DNA of 64,000 bases, from positions 124,001-188,000 of the forward strand of contig NZ_BBJT01000006.1 in assembly GCF_000739915.1 (NCBI RefSeq), read 5' to 3'. Source of the stretch: Paenibacillus chitinolyticus NBRC 15660. Its GTDB lineage: Bacteria > Bacillota > Bacilli > Paenibacillales > NBRC-103111. Position numbers and translations under genes: made by a program. The notes under the pieces were generated by a model. The model worked only from the letters and a program-made list of their open reading frames with translations. It was not told the DNA's origin and made no database searches. Of this stretch, positions 1-8,737 are shown in pieces. Numbering within the stretch: position 1 is the stretch's first letter; each line of letters starts with the position of its first letter.

Positions 1-2
1 CG

Positions 3-149
3 GACTACGGAAGCACGGTTCTCTTCGGAATCGGATCGGGGCTTGCTCTTACCGCTGCGGCCGGTTTTCTTGTATTTCATGCCCGCCTGAACGCCCTGGA
101 AGCCAAACTAACTGCTATTTCAACGAAAAAGGAGGATTCGCATGCTTGA
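3..149 (+). CDS. C-terminal end of a membrane protein (partial)
   Basis: Open frame entering from the window edge, with only the last 48 residues visible. They hold one hydrophobic stretch (VLFGIGSGLALTAAAGFLVF) followed by a charged tail ending KKEDSHA. The stop overlaps the start of the ABC ATPase by 8 bases, and the ATPase ribosome binding site (GGAGG at 131) lies inside this gene, so the two are very probably co-transcribed and coupled. The family cannot be told from this fragment. It could be an accessory membrane component of the efflux transporter, but that rests on position alone. Confidence 0.6.
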   Translation, partial: DYGSTVLFGIGSGLALTAAAGFLVFHARLNALEAKLTAISTKKEDSHA

Positions 150-924
150 GGTAAGCGGGCTTTCGCATACCTTTCTAAGCGGTACGGAACAGTCCCAGGT
201 GTTGAAAAACATCAATTTTACCGTGAACAAAGGAGAAATCGTAGCCCTGCTCGGAAGCTCCGGCTCCGGTAAATCCACACTGCTCAACCTGATGGCCGGA
301 CTTATGAAGCCGACGGAGGGCAGCATTCTGATCGACGGACAGCCGATCGAGCGCATGAGCGAAAACAAGCTCGCCGAATTCCGGCGCCATCATATCGGAT
401 TTATTTTTCAATCCTATGAGCTCATCTCGCATTTAACCGTCCGGGAGAACGTCGAGCTTCCGCTCGTCTTTCAAAGCGTCAAGCCCAGCGAACGGCGCGA
501 GCGCGCCATGAGTCTGCTTACGCAGGTCGGACTGGCGGAGAAGACGGAACTCTTCCCTTCCCAGCTGTCCGGCGGTCAACAGCAGCGCGTATCCATCGCG
601 CGTTCGCTGATCACCCGTCCTCCCGTCGTCTTCGCGGACGAACCTACGGGGAATCTGGACACCAAGACCGAGAAGGAGATCATCGATCTGCTGCTCGAAT
701 TGAACCGCACGCTTCAGCTAACGTTCATCATCGTCACGCATGAAAGCGAAGTGGCGGCCAGAACGCAGCGGGTCATTCAGCTGAAAGACGGACGGCTCGC
801 CGAAGACAGCGATTACCTTCACGGAGAGAATGAGACGGCGGCGGCCTTGGCCGATGAAGCTCCTCCGGCACTCGCGCCGGAAACCGCTCTCCATGCCGGA
901 CAAGCCGGAGGTGAGCGGCCATGA
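142..924 (+). CDS. ABC transporter ATP-binding protein, MacB/LolD type
   Basis: Nucleotide-binding subunit of an exporter, 260 aa, cytoplasmic. Walker A (GSSGSGKST), the signature [15 protein letters not shown], Walker B ([12 protein letters not shown]) and a switch histidine (VTHE) are all present. The ADEPTGNLD form and the FtsX/MacB-like partner downstream place it in the MacB/LolD group, whose members move lipoproteins, peptides or macrolides by mechanotransmission instead of a channel. After residue 225 there is an Ala/Pro-rich tail unlike the core fold. The start follows GGAGG by 7 bases. Its stop overlaps the permease start (ATGA). With the permease and the HlyD-like adaptor it resembles YknXYZ of Bacillus. 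The substrate is unknown. Confidence 0.93.
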   Translation: MLEVSGLSHTFLSGTEQSQVLKNINFTVNKGEIVALLGSSGSGKSTLLNLMAGLMKPTEGSILIDGQPIERMSENKLAEFRRHHIGFIFQSYELISHLTVRENVELPLVFQSVKPSERRERAMSLLTQVGLAEKTELFPSQLSGGQQQRVSIARSLITRPPVVFADEPTGNLDTKTEKEIIDLLLELNRTLQLTFIIVTHESEVAARTQRVIQLKDGRLAEDSDYLHGENETAAALADEAPPALAPETALHAGQAGGERP

Positions 925-2318
925 AGATGCGCGATTACATGGGGCTCGGCTGGGACCAGCTCAAACGCCGGAAAGTCGTTACCGCTCTGTGCGCACTCGG
1001 GATTTCCATCGGGTCCGCCGCTATCGTTGTCGCCCTGGCCGTAGGAGAGTCCGCTTCTCACTACAGCGAGCAGCAGATGAAAGCGTACCTGAAAACCGAT
1101 GAGATTACGATCCGGAACGACCAGAGCCAGGACCAGGGGTCAGCGGGCTCCGCTTCGGACAAACCTGGCTCCGCTGCCGGTTCCATTACAAATCAGAAGC
1201 TCGATCTGATCCGGACGCTGCCGCACGTCAAAGCCGTCGCCAGCTTTCAGCAGGTCGGTCACTTCTTCTTTAAGCTCGACGACGGCAAAATCGGCAGTTT
1301 CGAGCTGGTCGCCACGGATCTGGATACGCTCGAAAAGTTCGGGAACGAATTCCAGCAGGGCGGCCCTTCCGATATCGAAAACACGATTATTTTGAACCCC
1401 GGCGCCACTATGGGACTTCTCGACGAGGAAACCATGAAGAACCGGGATCGTCAAATGCGGGCGAATCAGAACGATCCGGCGATATGGGAAACGTTCCGGG
1501 AATTCGATAAAATCCCGACATCTCTTTATCAGAAGAAGCTTACGCTGACGCTGGAACACCCAAGCGCATCGGAAGGCAAAGCGCAGGCGCAAATCCCCGT
1601 ACGAGTCGCCGGCGTCCTGAAAAAAGGAGAGAGTGTGCCCGCTAATATGGTTATGTATGACAAAAAGGGGTACATTTCCCACGCCCTTGCCAAACAAATC
1701 CGCGAGACCATTAAAGCTTCGGCACCGCCGGACAGCGAAACCGCCAAGCGGATGGGAGCAGGCGAATCCTACTCGGAGGTACTGGTTAAAGTCGAGAACT
1801 CGAGCCATATCGAAACCGTCGACAAGCAGATTCAGAAGCTTCGCCTGAATACCCAGAACAATCTTCATCAGGAAGAGAGAATGCAGGGAGAGTTCGTCAT
1901 CATCCGGGTCGTCTTTCTCGGCGTCGGATTGTTCGTCCTGTTCATCGCCTCCATTTCCATTGTGGTCGCCATGACGATGTCCACCTACCAGAGACGACGC
2001 CAAATCGGCATCATGAAGGTGCTCGGAGCGAACCTGAGGCAAATCCGCAACATGTTCATCGTAGAGTCGGCGCTCCTGGGGCTGCTGGGCGGAATTCTCG
2101 GCATTATGCTGTCCTATTGGGTCGTCTGGGGCATTAACGCTCTGACCTTCATGATGGGCAAAAATTCTGCGGGCGATGACTCCCAAATCTTGTTTATATC
2201 CACGTGGATCCTACCCGTCGGTCTCTTCTTTGCCATCATGACAGGGGTCCTCTCAGGCATCTATCCCGCTGTCAAAGCGTCCAAAACCGACGCCCTGACA
2301 GCTATCAAACGCGAATAG
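921..2318 (+). CDS. ABC transporter permease, MacB/FtsX-like
   Basis: 465 aa integral membrane subunit. One N-terminal TM segment (about residues 18-38, VVTALCALGISIGSAAIVVALAV) is followed by a large extracytoplasmic domain and three C-terminal TM segments. The second TM (VVFLGVGLFVLFIASISIVVAM) leads into the conserved RRRQIGIMKVLGA motif of the FtsX domain. This is the MacB topology of four helices with a big periplasmic-type core. It starts in the ATGA overlap with the ATPase gene and is followed 17 bases later by the adaptor gene, so the three form one operon. An export function for a peptide, antibiotic or lipoprotein is inferred from the family. Confidence 0.93.
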   Translation: MKMRDYMGLGWDQLKRRKVVTALCALGISIGSAAIVVALAVGESASHYSEQQMKAYLKTDEITIRNDQSQDQGSAGSASDKPGSAAGSITNQKLDLIRTLPHVKAVASFQQVGHFFFKLDDGKIGSFELVATDLDTLEKFGNEFQQGGPSDIENTIILNPGATMGLLDEETMKNRDRQMRANQNDPAIWETFREFDKIPTSLYQKKLTLTLEHPSASEGKAQAQIPVRVAGVLKKGESVPANMVMYDKKGYISHALAKQIRETIKASAPPDSETAKRMGAGESYSEVLVKVENSSHIETVDKQIQKLRLNTQNNLHQEERMQGEFVIIRVVFLGVGLFVLFIASISIVVAMTMSTYQRRRQIGIMKVLGANLRQIRNMFIVESALLGLLGGILGIMLSYWVVWGINALTFMMGKNSAGDDSQILFISTWILPVGLFFAIMTGVLSGIYPAVKASKTDALTAIKRE

Positions 2319-2335
2319 GAGTGAAATCGGTAACG

Positions 2336-3433
2336 ATGAAGAAAAAATTGTGGGCACTGGCGGCGGCGGTTGTCGTCATAGGAATCAGCGCGTTTTTATA
2401 CATAAAAAGCCATCCTCAAACAGGTCCTAATCCCGCCGATATGGCGATGAACAATCCCCTTTCTTTCAAAGTGACCCGCGAAGAGCTGGTCGGCTCTGTT
2501 GAAGTGAAAGGCAAATCATCTTATGAAAAAGAGACCTGGGTACACGCCCCGTTCAGCGGGGATATCGTGAAGTGGAACGTAAACGAAGGCGCTCAAGTCA
2601 AAAAGGGCGACTCGCTTTTCGTCCTCGACAGTGCGGCCATCGATGCCGAAATCGTTCAGATGCAGGCCAACCTGAGAAAACAGGACCTGGAAGCGCAGCT
2701 CGCCAAATTCCAGGAGCGTTCCGCCGAAGCTCCTTCGGCAGGTTCCGGCGAATCGGGCGGCATGACGGAATCGGAATCCAAGAAACGCTATGTCGATGCC
2801 GAAAGCGCCAAACTGCAGGCCCAGCTCAATACCATGAACCGGGAGGCGGCCCAGAGCCAGCTCGGAGAAAAACAGAAAATGCTCGCCAAAGCGAATTTTA
2901 AAGCTCCGGAAAGCGGCATTTTTCTTTTCGAGGATTCGTCCAAAATTCCGCAGGCCCTTCAGGCCAATCACCGGATCGGAAAAATTGTCGATTTGTCCAA
3001 GCTTGAACTGCTCTGCTATGTGGGAGAATTCGATGTTTTTCAAATCAAGCCGGATATGCCGGTCCAAGTCAAGATCAATGCACTTGCCGACGTTCCGCTG
3101 AAAGGCAAAGTCAAACAAGTGTCCAAATTCGCCAAATCGGGAACGGAAGCGGTCGCCTCTCCGACAGCCCAGTTTGAGGTCATCGTCTCCCTGGAGCCCA
3201 ACGAAAGGCTTATTGCCGGCCTCAGTCTGACGGGCACCATTGAAACGGCCCGCAAGGCCGACGCTCTTGTCGTTCCTACCCTTGCCGTGCAGCGTGATAA
3301 AGACAAGCATTTCGTCATGCTTGAAACAGCGGGCGGCGTGGAGCGCAAAGAAATTACAATCGGCATGGAAACCGCCGATAAAACCGAAGTGGTCAGCGGC
3401 TTGAACGAAGGAGACACCGTCGTCCTCCAGTAA
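2336..3433 (+). CDS. HlyD/RND-type periplasmic adaptor homologue (MacA-like)
   Basis: 365 aa adaptor anchored by one N-terminal TM helix (LWALAAAVVVIGISAFLYI). A biotinyl-lipoyl-like half (VHAPFSGDIVKWNVNEGAQVKKGD), a coiled-coil hairpin from about residue 95 to 190, the second lipoyl half (ANFKAPESGIFLF) and beta-barrel and membrane-proximal regions ending LNEGDTVVLQ follow in the order usual for MacA/HlyD. In Gram-positives such proteins (YknX of Bacillus) work with MacB-like permeases. The ATG at 2336 is chosen because the hydrophobic anchor follows at once. AGGA at 2317-2320 is rather far upstream, and an in-frame GTG at 2321 is too close to it, so the exact start is uncertain. Last gene of the efflux operon. 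Confidence 0.9.
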   Translation: MKKKLWALAAAVVVIGISAFLYIKSHPQTGPNPADMAMNNPLSFKVTREELVGSVEVKGKSSYEKETWVHAPFSGDIVKWNVNEGAQVKKGDSLFVLDSAAIDAEIVQMQANLRKQDLEAQLAKFQERSAEAPSAGSGESGGMTESESKKRYVDAESAKLQAQLNTMNREAAQSQLGEKQKMLAKANFKAPESGIFLFEDSSKIPQALQANHRIGKIVDLSKLELLCYVGEFDVFQIKPDMPVQVKINALADVPLKGKVKQVSKFAKSGTEAVASPTAQFEVIVSLEPNERLIAGLSLTGTIETARKADALVVPTLAVQRDKDKHFVMLETAGGVERKEITIGMETADKTEVVSGLNEGDTVVLQ

Positions 3434-3576
3434 CAATTCCGGGCGGAAAGGACCGCTTGTCCATCATCGGCTTTCCCTATGCAAACTGCCGGATTTGGAC
3501 TATAATTAGGAGAAGATATTAGTACCAAGTCTTAAGAACAGTATCCAGGAACCAGCGGAAAGTAGGGACTGTACGC

Positions 3577-4224
3577 ATGAACTATGAAGATTTCAAATCC
3601 ATCGTGCTCGAAAGACGGAGCGTCCGGAAATTCACGGAAGACCCTGTCTCGGTTGAGGACGTGCGCGAACTGATTGACTGCGCCAGATACGCACCGAGCG
3701 ATACAAACTCACAAACATGGAAATTTATTGCCGTCATGAACGGCGACCTCATCAAAACGATCGAAGACGTTACGTGGGAAGAGCTTCACAAAAGGGCGGC
3801 CGATGCCGAAGAACGCGGATTATTTCGTGAAGGCCGTCTTCTCGTCAAGTCTTTCGGACCGTATGCGACCGCGTTCTCGGGCGCGCCTGTGCTGATTATT
3901 TGCCTGGCCACCCCTTACGATTCCAAATTCCGCAAGCGCATTTTCGATCCGATCGCACTTGTTGAAAACTCCGTCTGGGATGAAGAAGGCATTAAGAGCT
4001 CCTGCCTTGCGGCCCAGAACCTGATGCTGGCCGCTCATGCGCGCGGCCTAGCGACTTGTCCCATGACCGGACCGGTCCTCCTTGCGCAGCACAGGCTCCG
4101 CGAGCTTCTCCCGATTCCGGAAGAAGCGCAGGTCAACATGGTCATCGCCCTCGGTCATCCGCAGGAGCGCCCGGGCAAGCTGGCCCGCAAAGAAGTGGAT
4201 GAGATACTCGAAATCATCCGCTGA
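3577..4224 (+). CDS. nitroreductase family protein
   Basis: 215 aa flavoprotein of the NADH oxidase/nitroreductase family. These FMN-dependent dimeric cytosolic enzymes reduce nitroaromatics, quinones or similar acceptors. The N-terminal ERRSVRKF motif (FMN phosphate binding), the ARYAPSDTNSQTWKF stretch and the C-terminal ALGHPQERP motif are characteristic. The length is normal. A TATAAT box at 3501-3506 lies upstream, but I cannot point to a convincing -35. GTAGGGA precedes the ATG. The gene is a single unit closed by a terminator. The natural substrate is not predictable. Confidence 0.9.
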   Translation: MNYEDFKSIVLERRSVRKFTEDPVSVEDVRELIDCARYAPSDTNSQTWKFIAVMNGDLIKTIEDVTWEELHKRAADAEERGLFREGRLLVKSFGPYATAFSGAPVLIICLATPYDSKFRKRIFDPIALVENSVWDEEGIKSSCLAAQNLMLAAHARGLATCPMTGPVLLAQHRLRELLPIPEEAQVNMVIALGHPQERPGKLARKEVDEILEIIR

Positions 4225-4249
4225 CCGGATCAAACGCAGGTAAACTTTC

Positions 4250-4291
4250 AAGCCTCCCCTTTCCAAGCCGGAAACCGGGAGGCTTTCTTTT
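4250..4291 (+). terminator. intrinsic terminator after nitroreductase
   Basis: Arms AGCCTCCC (4251-4258) and GGGAGGCT (4277-4284) are followed by TTCTTTT. Confidence 0.85.
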
Positions 4292-4332
4292 CACGTCTCA
4301 CCCTGTGTTAACGAACTTCAGGAGGCGGTATT

Positions 4333-5154
4333 ATGGCACAATTACCCGTACTTACAAAAGAACTTGTGAAGCGCCTGGAACAGGCGGAAACGGCCTTCTG
4401 GACTTCACGCATAGAAGCCATCGGCAGCCGCGAAGGCAACCCGATGGGGGTTCACACGGCGCGTTTCGGTCATACAAGCGCTGTTTGCACGGAGGAGATG
4501 CCCTGGCCCTTGTTCAACACCGTCAGGGGTCTGGGTCCCGAAGATGTCGGAGAGCTCGGGACGATTCTCCGCTTTTACGCGAAATACGGCCGTTCCTGCA
4601 CGTTCGAGCTAACTCCCGGCAAAGCGGACAAGTCCGTTGCTTTCGCGCTGGCGCGGCAAGGCTTTTATCAGGAAAGCTTTCACGCTTATATGTACGGCTT
4701 GCCGGAACCCATCGCTCCCGTACTTCCGCCTCATATCCGGATCGAACCGGTAACGTCGGCCGACCGGTTCGACCTTTACGCGGAACTGCACTGCGTCGGG
4801 ACAGGAATGGATGTGAGCGCGAAGCGGCATTTCATCGACAACAACATCGTTCTGCTTAACCGGCCGGACTGGCATTTGTACATGGGCTACGTTAACGATC
4901 AGCCCGCCGGAGTCAGTATGATGCACATCGACGGCGACATCGCCTCCTTCACCCTGGCCGCGACACTGCCGCAGCATAGGAGCCGCGGCCTGCACACCGC
5001 TATGCTGCAGGTGCGCATGCACGAGGCGGCCAAACGAGGCTGCCGGCTAGCAGCCGCGCAGGCCGCCTTCGGCAGCGTAAGCCAGCACAACATGGAGCGC
5101 GCCGGCATGAGGCTCGCTTATACGCGCGCCGTCTGGAGCGCTTTGGGCGAGTAG
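4333..5154 (+). CDS. GNAT family N-acetyltransferase
   Basis: 273 aa protein. The C-terminal half is a GNAT fold: the acetyl-CoA-binding motif appears as LPQHRSRGLHTAMLQVRM, followed by AAKRGCRLAAAQAA and the terminal NMERAGMRLAYTR strand. The N-terminal ~110 residues are a second, poorly conserved alpha/beta region, an arrangement seen in many Bacillales GNAT proteins of unknown substrate. An AGGAGG sequence at 4320-4325 sets the start. A direct-repeat tract and a strong terminator follow. Confidence 0.85.
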   Translation: MAQLPVLTKELVKRLEQAETAFWTSRIEAIGSREGNPMGVHTARFGHTSAVCTEEMPWPLFNTVRGLGPEDVGELGTILRFYAKYGRSCTFELTPGKADKSVAFALARQGFYQESFHAYMYGLPEPIAPVLPPHIRIEPVTSADRFDLYAELHCVGTGMDVSAKRHFIDNNIVLLNRPDWHLYMGYVNDQPAGVSMMHIDGDIASFTLAATLPQHRSRGLHTAMLQVRMHEAAKRGCRLAAAQAAFGSVSQHNMERAGMRLAYTRAVWSALGE

Positions 5155-5200
5155 CCCGGCGCGGTAGCGGTCCCGGCGCGGTAGCGGTCCCGGCGCGGTA
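5155..5200. repeat. 17-bp tandem repeat, 2.7 copies
   Basis: Unit CCCGGCGCGGTAGCGGT occurs at 5155-5171 and 5172-5188, then a partial third copy (CCCGGCGCGGTA) runs straight into the terminator arm. The copies are identical, so the expansion looks recent. It lies exactly between the GNAT stop codon and the terminator. Confidence 0.95.
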
Positions 5201-5251
5201 CACAAAAAAAGAGAGCGGAACGGCGAATGCCGCTGCTCTCTTTTTTTGTGT
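5200..5251. terminator. bidirectional terminator between convergent GNAT and MMPL genes
   Basis: 17-bp perfect arms: ACACAAAAAAAGAGAGC at 5200-5216 and its complement at 5235-5251. The A/T tracts serve as U-tracts in both directions. The last base of the arm coincides with the MMPL stop codon. Confidence 0.92.
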
Positions 5252-7494
5252 CAATTTCCCGGCCGCGGTGCGCTCCGCTCGTCCGCCGGTGTTCCCGGCT
5301 TGGCGGGCCAGAACGCCGCTCTGCCGAGCAGAAGCGTGATCGTCGGCACCAGGAACGGACGGACGATAAACGTGTCCAGCAGAACGCCGACCGCACAGAT
5401 CACGCCGAACTGCACGAGCACCTGAATCGGCAGCACGGACAGTACCGCAAACGTGCCCGCCAGAATCAGTCCGGCCGAAGTGATCACGCTGCTCGTCGAG
5501 CTGACGCCAAGCCGGATCGCTTCTTTCAGCTTGTGCGTTTTGCTTGCTTTCCATATCCCCGACACCATAAAAATATTGTAGTCTTCACCCAAAGCGACCA
5601 GGAACACGAACGCGTAAAGCGGAATCAGTCCCTGAATCGCCTCGGTTCCGAAGAACGTGTGCAAAATAAGCCAGCCGGCTCCAAGAGCCGAGAAATAAGA
5701 CAGCAGAACGGTGGCCATCAGATAGACCATCGCAACGAGCGAACGGAGATAGACGAGAAGCAGCAGCGCGATGATCCCGATTACAATCGGGATGACCACC
5801 TTCGTGTCCTTGCCCGTCACATTCTCGGTATCGTACTGCTCGGCGGTTTGTCCCGAAACCCTCACATGGGAGCCGGTACTCGTCACTCCCGCATCTTGAA
5901 GAGAAGCTTCCGCCGCCGCATACAGATCCGGAATGTGATGAATCGATCCCAGCTCGAACGGATCATCCTTGAACAGCACATCGTAGGCTACGATGTCGGG
6001 ATTTGTTTTCCCTTTTACAGGTTCCGAGACGGAGTCCACAAAAGAGAGTGCCTTCAGTCTGGCTCCAGCGTCCACCTTCTTCCCTTCCGTGTCCACCATC
6101 ACTTTGGCGGGGGCCAGCGTCCCCGGAGAATAATGTTCCGAAAGGAGAGTAAACCCTTCTCTGGACGGCATCGTTTCCGGAAAAGATGAAAGCAGATTAA
6201 ATGTATATTTGATCTGAGACGAAACCCCCGCCAGTGCAATCAGCACAACAAGGCTTACGACCAGAATCGTCTTCGGCTTTTCCGTCACCATCCGCCCCAA
6301 CGTTTCGCTCATACGGCCGACGGCTCGCTGTCCGCGGACGGGTTTTCCCCGCTTCGCTTCCTTCACGGCTCTCTGTTCCGGCGTAAGCGGAGCAAACGGA
6401 TAGAACGACTTGCGTCCCAGAATGCCCAGAATCGCCGGCACAAGCGTTACGCTCGCTGCGGCCATGATAAACACGGCCAGAGAGAACGGGATGGCAAACC
6501 GGTGGTTGGCCCCGTATTTGGCGAAAAGCAGCGCCAGCATCGAAACGATAACCGTCAGCCCGCTCATCCCGATCGCACCGCCCGAACCGAGCAGCGCTTC
6601 TTTGACGGCCAGATGCTTATTCTCGTGCTCCAGAAGCGCCGTCCGGTACCGGGTGGCAAAAAACAGACAATAGTCCGTCCCCGCCCCGAAAAGCAGCACC
6701 GTCATAATAGAAATAGACTGCGCATCCACCACGATCCAGCCAAGCTGCGCCAGCTTTCCGAGTATCGGCGAAATAACGCCGTAAGCAAAGGCCACCCCGA
6801 CAAGCGGCACAATCGCCATAACGGGCGACCGGTAAAGCAGAATCAGCAGCACGAGCACGAGAATGACCGTCGCCATCAGCAGCGAGAAATCCGCTCCCTT
6901 GAACAAATCGTTCGCATCCATGGAAATTCCGACAGGACCGGTAATGCGCGCGATCAAACCGTCTGCCTTCAGATTTTTCACGGCAAAAGGATCGCTTCCC
7001 GTCACGGCGGCCGCTATCTCCTTGAGCTTTGCCGCGCTCTCCTTGAGCACCTTGGTTTCCGTTTTTTCTTTAAACGAGACCGGCAGCACGACGGTGGTCC
7101 CGTCCTTGCTCACGGACTGCTTCAGAGCCGGTAAAGGCAGCTTGTCGAAAGGAGCCACCGAAGTCTGCTCCGGAAGCGGCGTTTCCGTCAGCCGGCCCGC
7201 TATTTTCTGCAGGGCGCCAAGATCTCCTTCGGTCAATCCGGCCTGCCGGTAAAAGACAACAAGCGCCGGGACCCCGCCGCTTGCGGGAAACTGCTCCTTC
7301 TCAAGCGCCGCGGCCTGCACGGAGAGCGAATCCGCAGGAAGCTGGTCCGCCGCGTTATTTTCCTGGCTGTTGACGCCCGGCCACAGAGCGCTGAGCAGAA
7401 CGGTCAGCACGATCCAGACTGCTACCGTAACCCATTTGCTTCTGGGACCCGCAACCCGGGAAAGCATTCCCTCCATAAAGGACGATGATTTCAT
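5251..7494 (-). CDS. MMPL family (RND-like) exporter
   Basis: 747 aa membrane transporter of the MMPL/YdfJ class, the actinobacterial and Firmicute relatives of RND pumps that export lipids, siderophores or drugs using the proton gradient. It has an N-terminal TM, a first extracytoplasmic loop, a five- to six-helix block with GAGTDYCLFFATRYRTALLE (the conserved Asp-Tyr motif of TM4), a second loop, and a second block containing GEDYNIFMVSGIWKA. This is the duplicated 12-TM layout. The start is preceded by GGAGAG. It is divergent from a TetR gene, and its promoter carries an operator-like palindrome, so repression by that regulator is likely. Confidence 0.92.
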   Translation of the reverse strand: MKSSSFMEGMLSRVAGPRSKWVTVAVWIVLTVLLSALWPGVNSQENNAADQLPADSLSVQAAALEKEQFPASGGVPALVVFYRQAGLTEGDLGALQKIAGRLTETPLPEQTSVAPFDKLPLPALKQSVSKDGTTVVLPVSFKEKTETKVLKESAAKLKEIAAAVTGSDPFAVKNLKADGLIARITGPVGISMDANDLFKGADFSLLMATVILVLVLLILLYRSPVMAIVPLVGVAFAYGVISPILGKLAQLGWIVVDAQSISIMTVLLFGAGTDYCLFFATRYRTALLEHENKHLAVKEALLGSGGAIGMSGLTVIVSMLALLFAKYGANHRFAIPFSLAVFIMAAASVTLVPAILGILGRKSFYPFAPLTPEQRAVKEAKRGKPVRGQRAVGRMSETLGRMVTEKPKTILVVSLVVLIALAGVSSQIKYTFNLLSSFPETMPSREGFTLLSEHYSPGTLAPAKVMVDTEGKKVDAGARLKALSFVDSVSEPVKGKTNPDIVAYDVLFKDDPFELGSIHHIPDLYAAAEASLQDAGVTSTGSHVRVSGQTAEQYDTENVTGKDTKVVIPIVIGIIALLLLVYLRSLVAMVYLMATVLLSYFSALGAGWLILHTFFGTEAIQGLIPLYAFVFLVALGEDYNIFMVSGIWKASKTHKLKEAIRLGVSSTSSVITSAGLILAGTFAVLSVLPIQVLVQFGVICAVGVLLDTFIVRPFLVPTITLLLGRAAFWPAKPGTPADERSAPRPGN

Positions 7495-7573
7495 TGAGAC
7501 GTTCTCTCCTTTTTATCCGGATAGTAAAGTGGTAAGGGCACTCTATAGACGAAAAACATTCATTTTCGTTATA

Positions 7574-7606
7574 ATTATATATACTGGTCAGTTAATTAAT
7601 CAACCA
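7574..7606 (-). promoter_or_regulatory. MMPL promoter with embedded TetR-type operator
   Basis: On the minus strand a -35 TTGATT (7603-7598), an 18-base spacer and -10 TATAAT (7579-7574) face the exporter gene. A 22-bp imperfect palindrome at 7585-7606 (TGGT-n3-TTAATTAA-n3-ACCA) covers the -35 and most of the spacer. That is where a repressor would block polymerase. Confidence 0.7.
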
Positions 7607-7696
7607 AAAATTTTCCGTTTCCTTTTTTCCAACCTGTTTGTCGGAGCTGCGAGTTCCCTGTCACGGACGCTTTAAGAAAGGTTATGTCCCTGTTTG

Positions 7697-7705
7697 TGGT
7701 ATAAT
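7697..7705 (+). promoter_or_regulatory. extended -10 promoter of the TetR gene
   Basis: TGGTATAAT (TGnTATAAT form) lies 49 bases before the TetR start codon. No good -35 is visible, as is usual for extended -10 promoters. Confidence 0.6.
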
Positions 7706-7753
7706 ACTCTTTAATGAACTTCTCAGATTTCCGTTTTGAAAGGAACACTGCCT

Positions 7754-8383
7754 ATGTCTTCAACTTCCCGAAAACCTCCCGGAAGGCCCCGTTCCAGCGA
7801 GCAGGCGGCCCCCGTTTCCGACCGGATTCTCCAAATAGCCATGCACGAATTTATTCGCAGCGGCTATGATGCCGTTTCCATGGACGATATAGCGAAAGCG
7901 AGCGGAGTCACCAAAGCGTCGGTCTATTATTATTTTCCGTCCAAAGCCGTGCTGCTCACCGAATCGACGATCCGGCTTATGAATGTGGTGCGTGCGGCCA
8001 CGCTGAAAATTCTCCAGAAGCCCCTTCCTCTCCGGGAACGGCTGCTGGAAGTCACTTACAATCACCTTCAGGCCACGACAAGCTTCGATTTCGAAGGCTT
8101 TATGAACAAAATCGAAACCGTCCTCACTCCCGAGCAGACGGAAAATATGCGCAAAGCGGAGCATCAGCTTCTGGAAGCGTTGGCCGACGCGTTCGCCGAG
8201 GCCTCGGACAAGGGCGAAATCCACACCGCGGATTCCTGGCTCGCGGCGCGTTCTTACATGGCCCTGCTGATGATCGGACACAGTAAACAGCCCGACGGCA
8301 CGTTTACCTACCCGGACAAGCGGCTCGCCGCCGATAAAATCGTCAGCATGCTCTGGAACGGAATCGGAAACAGTCCCGCATAA
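7754..8383 (+). CDS. TetR family transcriptional regulator
   Basis: 209 aa. The N-terminal helix-turn-helix reads SMDDIAKASGVTKASVYYYFPSKAVLL, typical of TetR/AcrR proteins. The remaining ~140 residues are the helical ligand-binding and dimerisation domain. ATG 7754 is preferred over an in-frame TTG at 7736 because AGGA (7741-7744) sits 9 bases upstream of it. The N-terminus (RKPPGRPRS) is a basic arm common in this family. Its placement, divergent from the MMPL exporter with a palindrome in the shared region, suggests that it represses the exporter and is released by an exported compound. Confidence 0.92.
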   Translation: MSSTSRKPPGRPRSSEQAAPVSDRILQIAMHEFIRSGYDAVSMDDIAKASGVTKASVYYYFPSKAVLLTESTIRLMNVVRAATLKILQKPLPLRERLLEVTYNHLQATTSFDFEGFMNKIETVLTPEQTENMRKAEHQLLEALADAFAEASDKGEIHTADSWLAARSYMALLMIGHSKQPDGTFTYPDKRLAADKIVSMLWNGIGNSPA

Positions 8384-8409
8384 GCCCGTTATGAACAAAT
8401 TCAGACCGC

Positions 8410-8449
8410 AAAAAAGACAGTTCCCAATCTTTCGATCGGGAGCTGTCTT
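8410..8449 (-). terminator. terminator of the cold shock gene
   Basis: Arms AAGACAG (8414-8420) and CTGTCTT (8443-8449), extended by TCCC/GGGA. On the minus strand a TTTTTT tract follows. It also lies just past the TetR stop and may serve both genes. Confidence 0.8.
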
Positions 8450-8494
8450 GGTTTGCTATGACACTATTTATAAGAAGGTGGTTATCCCTGGATC

Positions 8495-8692
8495 TTATAA
8501 CTTGGTGACGTTAGCTGCTTGAGGACCGCGGTTACCATCCGTGATCTCGAATTCTACTTCTTGGCCTTCGTCAAGAGTTTTGAATCCATCGCCTTGAATA
8601 GCGGAAAAATGAACGAATACGTCTTCGCCGCCTTCTACTTGGATGAAGCCATAGCCCTTCTCTGCGTTAAACCATTTAACTGTACCTTTCAA
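8495..8692 (-). CDS. cold shock protein (CspA/CspB family)
   Basis: 65 aa single-domain OB-fold RNA chaperone. RNP1 (KGYGFIQV) and RNP2 (DVFVHFSAI) are intact, and the length is standard for the family, which melts mRNA secondary structure and sustains translation after cold shift. The start is TTG at 8692, with AGGAGG eight bases upstream. It is transcribed alone from a strong promoter at 8738-8766 and ended by its own terminator. A small hairpin sits directly before the ribosome binding site. Confidence 0.97.
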   Translation of the reverse strand: MKGTVKWFNAEKGYGFIQVEGGEDVFVHFSAIQGDGFKTLDEGQEVEFEITDGNRGPQAANVTKL

Positions 8693-8713
8693 GTGAACAA
8701 CCTCCTAAATGTA

Positions 8714-8729
8714 TCGCCATCTATGGCGA
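8714..8729 (-). promoter_or_regulatory. hairpin in the cold shock gene 5' leader
   Basis: TCGCCA (8714-8719) and TGGCGA (8724-8729) with a 4-base loop lie 5 bases before the AGGAGG (8703-8708 on the minus strand). It is close enough to influence ribosome access. Confidence 0.5.
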
Positions 8730-8737
8730 ATATGGAT

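Noticed and set aside
3490-3510. Strong promoter for the nitroreductase
   Set aside because: TATAAT at 3501-3506 is good, but no -35 at proper spacing and no TGn extension, so it is mentioned only in the gene entry.
5155-5200. Short direct repeats as a CRISPR array
   Set aside because: Repeats are contiguous with no spacers and no cas genes lie near.
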